Origin: an uncultured Collinsella sp.
GTDB taxonomy: Bacteria; Actinomycetota; Coriobacteriia; Coriobacteriales; Coriobacteriaceae
Length of the DNA stretch: 30,970 nt
Direction of reading: 5' to 3'
NCBI GenBank assembly: GCA_902494855.1
Contig: CABUVC010000003.1
Location: 1-30,970, forward strand
A model generated the notes under the pieces. The model searched no databases and was not told the origin of the DNA. It saw only the letters and a program-made list of their open reading frames with translations. Numbering within the stretch: position 1 is the first letter of the stretch; every line of letters starts with the position of its first letter. Below, one piece after another: positions 22,593 through 29,473 of the stretch. A program made the position numbers and the translations under genes.

Positions 22593-23530
22593 TGGCAGAC
22601 GTCAAGAAAGTCGCCACGCGCGTTAGCTATGGCGAGGCACTTGTCGAGCTGGGCAATGAGCGCGATGACTTTGTGGTTCTCGATGCCGACCTGGCCGCCG
22701 CCACGCAGACCGGTAAGTTTAAGGCTGCGCACCCTGAGCGCTTCTACGACGCCGGCATTGCCGAGAGCAACCTGATGGGGCTTGCCGCCGGCATTGCGAC
22801 CACGGGTCACGTCGCCTTTACGAGCACCTTTGCCATGTTCGCTGCCGGCCGCGCGTACGAGCAAGTGCGTAATTCCATCGGCTATCCGCACCTCAACGTC
22901 AAAATCGGTGCCACGCATGCGGGCATATCGGTCGGTGAAGACGGTGCCACGCATCAGTGCTGCGAGGACATCGCGCTCATGCGCACGATCCCGGGTATGA
23001 CGGTGATTGTTCCCGCCGATGACATCGAGGCTCGCGCATGCGTGCGCGCCGCCTATGAGTTTGAGGGGCCGGTCTACATGCGTTTCGGACGCCTGGCAAC
23101 ACCGGTCATCAACGACTGCGAGGACTATGAGTTCAAGATTGGTCGCGGCGTGGTCGTGCGCGAGGGGTCCGATGTGACCATCATCGCTTGTGGCCTTATG
23201 GTCGCTGAGGCGCTTGAGGCTGCCGAGGCACTCGCTGCCGATGGTATCGATGCCGAGGTCATCAATATGCACACGATCAAACCGCTTGATGAGCGCCTGG
23301 TGGTTGCCAGCGCCAAGAAGACTGGTCGTGTGGTCACTGCCGAGGAGCATTCGATTATCGGTGGTCTTGGCGAGGCCGTGGCCTCGGTGCTCGCGGAGCA
23401 GCATCCGGTGCCGATGCGTCGCGTCGGCGTGCGCGATGTGTATGGCGAGTCCGGCCCTGCGGTCGATTTGCTGCACAAGTACGGTTTGGACGCCGACGGC
23501 ATCGAAGCTGCGGTCAGGTCCGTGTTGTAA
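22592..23530 (+). CDS. Transketolase, C-terminal (pyrimidine-binding) subunit
   Basis: The 312-residue protein is the second half of the split transketolase. RFYDAGIAESNLMGLAAGIA contains the catalytic glutamate that activates thiamine diphosphate; the following TFAMFAAGRAYEQVRNSI and THAGISVGEDGATHQCCEDIALMR belong to the pyrimidine-binding domain. A transketolase C-terminal domain follows from about residue 190 (VTIIACGLMVAEALEAAEAL, VVTAEEHSIIGGLGEAVASVL). The ATG overlaps the stop of the N-terminal subunit gene, which implies coupled translation in equal amounts. The EIIA gene follows after 11 bp. Confidence 0.94.
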   Translation: MADVKKVATRVSYGEALVELGNERDDFVVLDADLAAATQTGKFKAAHPERFYDAGIAESNLMGLAAGIATTGHVAFTSTFAMFAAGRAYEQVRNSIGYPHLNVKIGATHAGISVGEDGATHQCCEDIALMRTIPGMTVIVPADDIEARACVRAAYEFEGPVYMRFGRLATPVINDCEDYEFKIGRGVVVREGSDVTIIACGLMVAEALEAAEALAADGIDAEVINMHTIKPLDERLVVASAKKTGRVVTAEEHSIIGGLGEAVASVLAEQHPVPMRRVGVRDVYGESGPAVDLLHKYGLDADGIEAAVRSVL

Positions 23531-23541
23531 GGAAGGTTTCC

Positions 23542-23994
23542 ATGGGATTTGTATCTGCCAACCAAGTGACAATCGGGTATACCGCCGCCTCGCGCGAGGA
23601 CGCCCTGCATTATTTGTCCGAGCAGGCCATCGAGCTCGGCTTTGCCGATGACGCATCTGCCGTAGAGGCCGCCTTCATTGCTCGCGAGAACGAGGCCGAA
23701 ACCGGCCTTGTCGCCGGTTTTGCCGTTCCGCATGCCAAAAGCGACGCGATCCACACGCCGGGCGTTGCCGTGCTTAAACTGACCGAACCCGTTGAATGGC
23801 CGAGCTTCGATGGGGTGCCCGTCGATGTTGCGCTCGCGCTGTACGTGCCCGCCGGCGAGGCCGGAACTACGCACCTGCGTCTGCTCTCCAAGGCTGCCGT
23901 GATGCTGATGGACGCAGGCTTCCGTGACAAAGTGCGTGCGAGCACCGATCCTGTTGAGATTGCGGAGCTCATCAATAGCGGACTCGAAGACTAG
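23542..23994 (+). CDS. PTS fructose/mannitol-family EIIA
   Basis: The 150-residue cytoplasmic protein relays phosphate from HPr to the EIIB domain of the operon's first gene. The phosphohistidine is His64 in GLVAGFAVPHAKSDAI, preceded by the typical RENEAETG. The domain is complete at normal length and not fused. GGAAGG lies just upstream of the ATG. Placing EIIA last, separated from EIIBC by four enzyme genes, ties the enzymes to the transporter. The gene is followed by an imperfect hairpin (24037-24070) and then REP-like DNA. Confidence 0.93.
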   Translation: MGFVSANQVTIGYTAASREDALHYLSEQAIELGFADDASAVEAAFIARENEAETGLVAGFAVPHAKSDAIHTPGVAVLKLTEPVEWPSFDGVPVDVALALYVPAGEAGTTHLRLLSKAAVMLMDAGFRDKVRASTDPVEIAELINSGLED

Positions 23995-24036
23995 AACAGT
24001 CATCCCGTTCAATCAATTGATCCTTCTCCAAGGAAA

Positions 24037-24070
24037 AGGGCCGAGATGCCATATAGGTGTCGCGGCCCTG
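24037..24070 (+). terminator. Imperfect terminator hairpin after the sugar operon
   Basis: GGGCCG pairs with CGGCCC, and inner GA/TC and CC/GG pairs extend the stem around an ATATA loop. Only a short, interrupted T-run (TGTT) follows, so termination may be partial. Confidence 0.45.
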
Positions 24071-24073
24071 TTC

Positions 24074-24124
24074 GCGTTTCCCCAGATAAAACCTGCCAAA
24101 ATAAACCTGTCCCTTATTGGTAGG
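24074..24124. repeat. 51-bp REP-like repeat, copy 1 (inverted relative to 27282-27332)
   Basis: These 51 bases match the reverse complement of 27282-27332 with a single mismatch. The unit contains CCTGTCCC (GGGACAGG on the other strand) and two AAACCTG direct repeats. It has no coding capacity. Confidence 0.8.
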
Positions 24125-24183
24125 TCAGTTAACGCAGTCCGGGTTGAGCATATGCGAGCGAGCAGGCTCCGGGTGCGGTAAGG

Positions 24184-24301
24184 TGACGTGAAACAAGCGG
24201 GCGCTGACCTTTTGGTCGCGCCCGTGAAGTTGAACGTCAGATTGCCGTGCCCGGGGCCTGCGCAGCGCCGAGCAGTTACGCCGTTTGTAAAACGGCGTAA
24301 C
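24184..24301. other. Gene-free hairpin-rich segment between EIIA and larE
   Basis: No gene is visible. TGACGT (24184-24189) and ACGTCA (24234-24239) enclose CGGGCGC-T-GACC (24198-24209) pairing with GGTC-GCGCCCG (24214-24224) around TTTT. A separate perfect hairpin GTTACGCCGTTT/AAACGGCGTAAC (24275-24286, 24290-24301) with a 3-base loop abuts the larE stop codon. It has no T-run on either side, so it is a weak candidate as a simple terminator. Confidence 0.4.
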
Positions 24302-25180
24302 CTAAAGGTTCATGTTGCCGTGGATGTAGGGGGTGACCTCGGGGGAGATATGGTCGCAGCCCAGCTCGCGCAGCGCGGACTCGATAACGGCGGGCAGCGG
24401 GGTCTTGCCCTTGTCGTCGACGGCGGCACCGCCGAGGGTGGCAATCTTGGCAACATCTGCGGGTGCGGCCTCGATATGCATGCAGCCGTCGACCAGGCGT
24501 GCGCGTACCTGTGCCAGATCAAGATCGTGCAGGTAATCCTCGCAGGCGCGGATTAAATCGACCTTCTCACGCGTAAGCTCCTCGCCCGTGGGGACGCGCG
24601 TGGCAAGACATGCTCCCGCCGGCAGGTTCCAAACGGGATAGCCCCATGCGCGCAGCAGCTCGCGCTCTTCGTCCTTGGTAAAGCCGACCTCCATGAGAGG
24701 GGAGCGTACGCCGAGCTCTTCTGCCGCTCGCATGCCAGGGCGGTAGTCACCGCGATCGCTCGCATTGCTGCCGTCGATGACGGTGGGAAAGCCGAGCGAC
24801 TTGGCGTGGTTGACGATAGCGGTAAAGCCGGCGTGCTTGCAGTGGTAGCAGCGATTGGCATCGTTGCGGGCTACTTGGGGGAGCTGCAGCTGATCCACCG
24901 AAAGATTGAGCACGGGGAGCTTAAAATGCGGCCCCTCATTGGCCTGCCCATCAACGGACTGCTCAAACGAAGCCTGCTCGGGCGTGCCGATGAGCGGCGT
25001 GGTGAGATGGACGAGGAGGGTATTGGTAGGCATGATGCGGGCGCATACGGCGGCCAAAAAGCTGCTGTCAACGCCGCCGGAAAACCCGATAGCCACGCGT
25101 CCGTATGCCAAAAGCAGCTGTTCGAGCGCCGATAGCTTGTCTTGAAGCTCCTCTGCGGGTGCCGTGGTGTCTAAAATCAT
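24302..25180 (-). CDS. larE: ATP-dependent sacrificial sulfur transferase LarE
   Basis: LarE donates sulfur to build the nickel-pincer nucleotide cofactor of lactate racemase and related racemases/epimerases. The 292-residue protein has the PP-loop SGGVDSS at 34-40, the family's NRCYHCK and DGSNASDRGDYRPGMRA, and a cysteine in NLPAGACLATRVPTGE at the place of the sulfur-donating cysteine. The extra cysteines in RCYHC suggest the multi-cysteine type that may carry an Fe-S cluster. The partners larA, larB and larC are not in the window, so it is an orphan here. AAGGA lies upstream of the ATG. It is divergent from the HAD phosphatase gene. Confidence 0.9.
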   Translation of the reverse strand: MILDTTAPAEELQDKLSALEQLLLAYGRVAIGFSGGVDSSFLAAVCARIMPTNTLLVHLTTPLIGTPEQASFEQSVDGQANEGPHFKLPVLNLSVDQLQLPQVARNDANRCYHCKHAGFTAIVNHAKSLGFPTVIDGSNASDRGDYRPGMRAAEELGVRSPLMEVGFTKDEERELLRAWGYPVWNLPAGACLATRVPTGEELTREKVDLIRACEDYLHDLDLAQVRARLVDGCMHIEAAPADVAKIATLGGAAVDDKGKTPLPAVIESALRELGCDHISPEVTPYIHGNMNL

Positions 25181-25276
25181 GAAACGATCCTTATCGTTGA
25201 GTACTCGATCGAAAACTATAATCCTAATGCGTTACTTGCCATAAGACTTCTATCTGTGTAACGAAAGTGCAATATG

Positions 25277-25293
25277 GTATATACGTTATATAC
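25277..25293. promoter_or_regulatory. 17-bp palindrome between larE and the HAD gene
   Basis: GTATATA-CGT-TATATAC is a perfect inverted repeat in the 173-bp divergent gap. It could be an operator or contain -10 like sequence. No convincing -35/-10 pair is recognised. Confidence 0.35.
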
Positions 25294-25353
25294 AAGTTGC
25301 CAAATGCGGTAGAGTTGCAGCAACGCGACAGCGAGAGTCGATGGGGGACCGAT

Positions 25354-26004
25354 ATGATCAAGGCTGTTATTTTTGACATGGACGGAACGCTGGTCGATAC
25401 CGAGCGTTTGGGGATTAAGGCCTGGAAGGCAGGCGCCGCTGAGCTGGGGCTCGCGATTGATGATGCGCTGATCCATCAGTTTATCGGCCGCACGCTGCCC
25501 GATGTTATGGACATCCTTGATGAGCATTACGGCAGCCATGAAACCACCGAGGCGATCTATCGTCGCCACAAGGAGATTCGCGACGAGATGGTCAAGACCG
25601 ATTTGGAGCTTAAGGCCGGTGCCGCCGAGTGCATAGACGAGCTGCTGACTGCGGGCTATCACGTGGGTCTAGCGACGTCGTCGCGCCTCGCCACGGCCGA
25701 GCGCAACCTTAAGATGGTCGGTCTTTTTGACAAGTTTGAGACGGTGACCTGCGGCGAGGACGTCGTGCACGGCAAGCCCGACCCCGAGATGTATCTGCTT
25801 GCCTGCGAGCGCGCGGGCTTTGCTCCCGAGGAATGTGCCGTGGTCGAGGATTCGCGCAACGGCTGCGCCTCGGGCATCACGGCCGGATGCCATGTCTTCG
25901 CCGTCCCCGATATCGTGCCGCTGCCGCAGGACGTGGTGGATGGCTGCGAGGCCGTGCTCGATACGCTGTTCGATCTGGCGGCGGCGGTCAAGGCCGTGCG
26001 CTAG
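25354..26004 (+). CDS. HAD-family phosphatase (beta-phosphoglucomutase-like)
   Basis: The 216-residue protein is a HAD subfamily IA hydrolase. Motif I is FDMDGTLVDTE at 8-18 with the nucleophile Asp and the acid/base Asp two residues later; motif II is ATSSR; motif III lysine is in VHGKPDPEMY; motif IV is VVEDSRNG. A helical cap domain lies between motifs I and II. Such enzymes dephosphorylate sugar phosphates or related small molecules, or act as phosphoglucomutases; the substrate is not predictable. The ATG at 25354 follows GGGGGA at a workable distance; a longer upstream reading crosses the palindrome and is rejected. Confidence 0.9.
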   Translation: MIKAVIFDMDGTLVDTERLGIKAWKAGAAELGLAIDDALIHQFIGRTLPDVMDILDEHYGSHETTEAIYRRHKEIRDEMVKTDLELKAGAAECIDELLTAGYHVGLATSSRLATAERNLKMVGLFDKFETVTCGEDVVHGKPDPEMYLLACERAGFAPEECAVVEDSRNGCASGITAGCHVFAVPDIVPLPQDVVDGCEAVLDTLFDLAAAVKAVR

Positions 26005-26042
26005 ACAATTGCGGTGTTGAAACGAGCAATTGCCCACGTTTG

Positions 26043-26092
26043 CGCTTAAGCAAAAGGGGTCCGGCAATGGTCGGGCCCCTTTTGCTTAAGCG
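26043..26092. terminator. Long perfect stem, bidirectional terminator
   Basis: The arms 26043-26059 and 26076-26092 are perfect 17-bp reverse complements, extendable by three pairs, around a 10-base loop. The inner part has the AAAAGGGG/CCCCTTTT form of a terminator. It lies between the convergent HAD and LacI-type genes. Confidence 0.75.
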
Positions 26093-26117
26093 GCGACTTA
26101 GCATACTTGCGGGCGTG

Positions 26118-27230
26118 CTATAGATACGCACCGAGGTTGATGGCCGTGGCGTCGGTCTGGCTGCTTGCCTGGGTGCTGGCGCGTTCCAGCAGGAACGGCC
26201 GCACGAGTTCTTGGCGGTTGATGTCCTCGATGGCCGTGACCGCGGTGACGGTGCGCGCGGCAGAGCTGACGTGGATATGCTTGGTCTTTGTCGGGACCTT
26301 GTTCTCGATTTGCTCCATGAGCAATTGAACGCCCTTGCGGCCAATCTCGTAGCCCGGGGGCGCTACCGTAGTGAGCGGGACCGATCCGCTCCAAGCGAGC
26401 GGGTTGCCGTCGCATCCGGCCACGCGAACCTGCTCGGGGACGGAGATGCCTTTGTCGACCAATGCCGAGATAACGCCCGAGGCCAGCACGTCGGTCAGGC
26501 CGACGACAAAATCGGGGCGTTCGTCGGCAGGGCGCCCGGCAATCTGAGCACCAATACTGTAGCCGTCGGCTGCGGTATTCCACTCTCCGGCGTCAATGAC
26601 TTCAATTTTGATATCGGGATGCAGGGCGAGAGCCTTGTGAATGCCAAGTACGCGCAGGGTGAGCTGCATGAATGCCGCTCTGCCCACAACGGTGATATGG
26701 CGTGCGCCGCGGGCGATGGCGAGCTCGGCGATAATGCGCCCCTGCGCCTCGTTGTCGGCCGCTACGTAGTAGCCGGGCGCGGAGCAATGGATGTCCAGGT
26801 GGACAATCGGCACGGGCATCTTGGTCATAGCGGGGTGCCAGTCGGGGGATGCCATGGGCTGAACCATGACGCCGGACATTTGCGTGCCCATAAAGTAACG
26901 CAGGTAATGGTCCTGGAGAATATCGTCGTTATCGGCGTTGGCGATGAGCAGGTCGTAGCCGTGCTTGCGAGCCTCGTTGTGGGCGCCGCTGGCGATTTGG
27001 AGCGAAAAACCGTGATCGAGACGGGGGAGCACCAGGCCAAAGGACTTGGTGGCGCCGCCCGCAAGCTGACGAGCGCTTTGGTTGGGCAGGTAGCCCAGGC
27101 GATTGATGGTCTCGTTGATGAGCTTGAGGGTCTCGGGACGCAGCTTTTCGGGGTGGTTGAGCGCGTTGGAAACCGTGCCCAACGAAACTCCGGCTTCGCG
27201 CGCGACGTCGCTGATTTTAACCTTTGCCAT
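26118..27230 (-). CDS. LacI/GalR-family transcriptional regulator (second)
   Basis: The 370-residue protein opens with a LacI helix-turn-helix (VKISDVAREAGVSLGTVSNALN, about 4-25) and hinge (NQSARQLAGGAT), followed by a sugar-binding-like sensor domain. The C-terminus is about 25 residues longer than usual. AAAGGGG six bases before the ATG at 27230 fixes the start. Its own promoter shows TGCTACAAT as an extended -10 (27266-27271 for the hexamer), and a LacI-type site, TTGATGCGTTTCAA, lies at 27241-27254 just after the predicted start point, suggesting autorepression. No transporter sits next to it; neighbours are a HAD phosphatase and glmS, so its target genes are unclear. Confidence 0.92.
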   Translation of the reverse strand: MAKVKISDVAREAGVSLGTVSNALNHPEKLRPETLKLINETINRLGYLPNQSARQLAGGATKSFGLVLPRLDHGFSLQIASGAHNEARKHGYDLLIANADNDDILQDHYLRYFMGTQMSGVMVQPMASPDWHPAMTKMPVPIVHLDIHCSAPGYYVAADNEAQGRIIAELAIARGARHITVVGRAAFMQLTLRVLGIHKALALHPDIKIEVIDAGEWNTAADGYSIGAQIAGRPADERPDFVVGLTDVLASGVISALVDKGISVPEQVRVAGCDGNPLAWSGSVPLTTVAPPGYEIGRKGVQLLMEQIENKVPTKTKHIHVSSAARTVTAVTAIEDINRQELVRPFLLERASTQASSQTDATAINLGAYL

Positions 27231-27240
27231 AGCGGCCCCT

Positions 27241-27274
27241 TTGATGCGTTTCAAGTACAAGCCAGATTGTAGCA
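27241..27274 (-). promoter_or_regulatory. Promoter and operator candidate of the second LacI-type gene
   Basis: On the minus strand TGCTACAAT is an extended -10 with its hexamer at 27271-27266. TTGATGCGTTTCAA (27241-27254, + strand) has TTGA/TCAA ends and a central CG and would start about 5 bases after the transcription start. It matches the operator candidate at 17808-17821 (reverse strand) at 10 of 14 positions, including the shared ATGCGTTT. Confidence 0.5.
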
Positions 27275-27281
27275 TCCCAAA

Positions 27282-27332
27282 CCTACCAAAAAGGGACAGG
27301 TTTATTTTGGCAGGTTTTATCTGGGGAAACGC
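27282..27332. repeat. 51-bp REP-like repeat, copy 2 (inverted relative to 24074-24124)
   Basis: This is the reverse complement of 24074-24124 with one mismatch. It carries GGGACAGG and GGCAGG motifs and lies just upstream of the second LacI-type gene's promoter. Confidence 0.8.
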
Positions 27333-27345
27333 TGTTGCCAACGCG

Positions 27346-27380
27346 ACCACCACGAAGGGGACAGGCACCTTTGTGGTGGT
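27346..27380. repeat. REP-like hairpin with GGGGACAGG core
   Basis: ACCACCACGAAGG pairs with CCTTTGTGGTGGT (13 bp, one G-T) around GGACAGGCA. It lies 13 bp from the preceding 51-bp repeat and shares the GGGGACAG core with the element at 6516. Confidence 0.65.
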
Positions 27381-27408
27381 TTGGACCGGCTGGACGTGTG
27401 TACATCGG

Positions 27409-27472
27409 GTGGTATCTAAGTTGAGATACCACTTCTGGTATATCAGCTTGCGCTTGCGTGAGTACAATACTC
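27409..27472 (+). promoter_or_regulatory. glmS promoter region with an upstream inverted repeat
   Basis: TACAAT (27463-27468) is the likely -10 and sits inside a small palindrome, GAGTA-CAA-TACTC (27460-27472 approximately). Upstream, GTGGTATCT (27409-27417) and AGATACCAC (27424-27432) form a perfect 9-bp inverted repeat with a 6-base centre, placed about 30-55 bp before the -10, as an activator or repressor site might be. The leader to the ATG is about 70 nt and is too short for a glmS ribozyme. Confidence 0.45.
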
Positions 27473-27542
27473 GAACGTTGTACGTCTCAGCGCCCCTTGT
27501 GCGTGGACGTCTTGCAGTCACGCGAACGAAGGGATTTATCTT

Positions 27543-29390
27543 ATGTGCGGAATCGTCGGCTACACCGGCTCTGATATTGCAAAGAACATCCTGGTCACGG
27601 GCCTCAAGCGTATGGAGTATCGCGGCTATGACTCCTCGGGCGTCGCGCTCGAGGTGGGCGAGGGCGCCGCGGCGCACCTCGACGTCATCCGCCGCGTGGG
27701 CAAGGTCGCGGGCCTGGAGAGCGAGCTTTCCAACATCGACAGCGACGCTACCTGCGGTATCGGCCACACCCGTTGGGCCACCCACGGCAAGCCCTCCGTC
27801 GTTAACGCTCACCCCCACACCAGCTGCGACGGTCGTATCGCCATCGTCCACAACGGCATCATCGAGAACTTCGCCGAGCTGCGCGAAGAACTGGAGTGCC
27901 GCGGCCACCACTTTAAGAGCGAGACCGATACCGAGGTCTTTGCGCATCTGATCGAAGAGGCTTATGCCGAGACGCACGACCTGATGGCCTCCGTGCGCGA
28001 GGCTTGCACCCACGTGGTCGGTGCCTATGGTCTGGCCGCCGTGTGCGCTGACGAGCCCGGCGTGATCGCCGTGGCCCGCAAGGATTCCCCGATCGTGGTC
28101 GGCGCGGGCGAGACCGGCGCCTATGTCGCCTCCGATGTCATCGCGCTCATCGACGCCACCCGCGATGTCGTGGTGCTCGAGGACGGTCAGTTTGCCAAGC
28201 TCACGCCCGCAGGCGTCGAGTACACCGACGAGGCCGGCAACGTTATCGAGCCCAAGGTCACCCACATCGACTGGGACCTGGACATGGCAGAAAAGGGCGG
28301 TTATCCCGACTTTATGCTCAAGGAAATCCACGAGCAGCCGCGCGTCGTGCGCGACACGCTGGTTGGTCGTATGACGCCGGCCGGCGAGCTCGACATCGAC
28401 GAGCTGGGCCTTTCGCTCGAGGAGCTCAACGACATCGACCGCGTCTACGTGATCGCTTGCGGCACCAGCTATCACGCTGGCCTCATTGCCAAGAATCTCA
28501 TTGAGGGCTGGGCTCGCATCCCCACCGAGGTGGAGGCGGCCAGCGAGTTCCGTTATCGCAACCCCATCATTACGCCGACGACGCTTGTCGTTGCCGTGTC
28601 CCAGTCGGGCGAGACGGCCGATACCCTTGCCGCCATTCGCGATGCGCGCATCAAGGGTGCCAAGGTCTTCGGCATCACCAACGTGGTGGGCAGCCCCGTG
28701 GCGCGTGAGAGCGACGGCGTCATCTACACCAAGGCCAACAAGGAGATCGCGGTCGCCTCGACCAAGAGCTTTATCGGCCAGGTCGTGAGCCTTACGCTTT
28801 TGGCCCTGCTGCTGGCGCAGGTCAAGTACCGCTTGACCACCAAGCAGGCGCGCATGCTGTTCCGCGAGCTTTCCGATACGGCCGAGCAGATCCAGTGGAT
28901 TTTGGATACCCAAACCGAGGCCGTTCATGAGGCTGCCCTGCTGTGCAAGGACGCGCAGTCGGCGCTGTTCGTGGGCCGTGGCATGGGTGCCGCTATTTCC
29001 TACGAGGGTGCGCTCAAGCTCAAGGAAGTCAGCTACCTGCACGCCGAGGCATATGCCGCCGGTGAGATGAAGCATGGCCCCATTGCCCTGATCGACCCGG
29101 GCTTCCCTGTCATCGCTGTGGCCACCAAGAGTGCCACCTACGACAAGACCGTGTCGAACCTTATGGAGTGCAAGGCGCGCGGCGCCAAGGTTATCGTCGT
29201 TGCCACCGAGGGCGACGAGGAGATCAACAAGATCGCCGACTGCATCATCCGCGTGCCGGCAGTCCGCGACGTGTTCAGCCCCATCACGGCGAGCGTCCCG
29301 CTGCAGCTGCTCGCCCGCGAGGTCGCCATCCTGCGCGGCTGCGACGTCGACCAGCCCCGTAACCTGGCCAAGAGCGTCACGGTAGAGTAG
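27543..29390 (+). CDS. glmS: Glutamine-fructose-6-phosphate aminotransferase (isomerizing)
   Basis: GlmS makes glucosamine 6-phosphate from fructose 6-phosphate and glutamine, the first step toward UDP-GlcNAc and peptidoglycan. The 615-residue protein has the class II glutamine amidotransferase domain starting MCGIVGYTG, with Cys2 as nucleophile, GIGHTRWATHG and HNGIIENF. Two sugar-isomerase (SIS) domains follow, with CGTSYHAG, SQSGETADT and the C-terminal LAKSVTVE that is nearly invariant in GlmS. Length is normal (about 600-610). AAGGGA lies nine bases before the ATG. Fructose 6-phosphate, its substrate, is also the expected product of the nearby sugar operon, but no direct link is shown. 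An insertion sequence begins 45 bp after the stop. Confidence 0.97.
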   Translation: MCGIVGYTGSDIAKNILVTGLKRMEYRGYDSSGVALEVGEGAAAHLDVIRRVGKVAGLESELSNIDSDATCGIGHTRWATHGKPSVVNAHPHTSCDGRIAIVHNGIIENFAELREELECRGHHFKSETDTEVFAHLIEEAYAETHDLMASVREACTHVVGAYGLAAVCADEPGVIAVARKDSPIVVGAGETGAYVASDVIALIDATRDVVVLEDGQFAKLTPAGVEYTDEAGNVIEPKVTHIDWDLDMAEKGGYPDFMLKEIHEQPRVVRDTLVGRMTPAGELDIDELGLSLEELNDIDRVYVIACGTSYHAGLIAKNLIEGWARIPTEVEAASEFRYRNPIITPTTLVVAVSQSGETADTLAAIRDARIKGAKVFGITNVVGSPVARESDGVIYTKANKEIAVASTKSFIGQVVSLTLLALLLAQVKYRLTTKQARMLFRELSDTAEQIQWILDTQTEAVHEAALLCKDAQSALFVGRGMGAAISYEGALKLKEVSYLHAEAYAAGEMKHGPIALIDPGFPVIAVATKSATYDKTVSNLMECKARGAKVIVVATEGDEEINKIADCIIRVPAVRDVFSPITASVPLQLLAREVAILRGCDVDQPRNLAKSVTVE

Positions 29391-29473
29391 TTGGTTCCGC
29401 CGTTCTAGCAACTAAGGCCCGGCTCCGCATCAAGATGAACTGCGCCCCAAATCTTGGACGCCCTAAATAGCGA

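Noticed and set aside
24275..24301. Terminator for larE
   Set aside because: The stem is perfect and placed right after the stop, but no U-run follows on the minus strand, so I list it only as a hairpin.
27473..27542. Possible glmS ribozyme in the glmS leader (AGCGCC at about 27489)
   Set aside because: Only about 50 bases separate this hexamer from the start codon, too few for the ribozyme core, and no other conserved ribozyme segment is seen.
27231..29411. Minus-strand open frame running through the antisense of glmS into the second LacI gene, apparently one protein of about 1100 residues
   Set aside because: The part opposite glmS is a composition-driven shadow. The LacI-type protein starts at 27230 with its own ribosome binding site and promoter.
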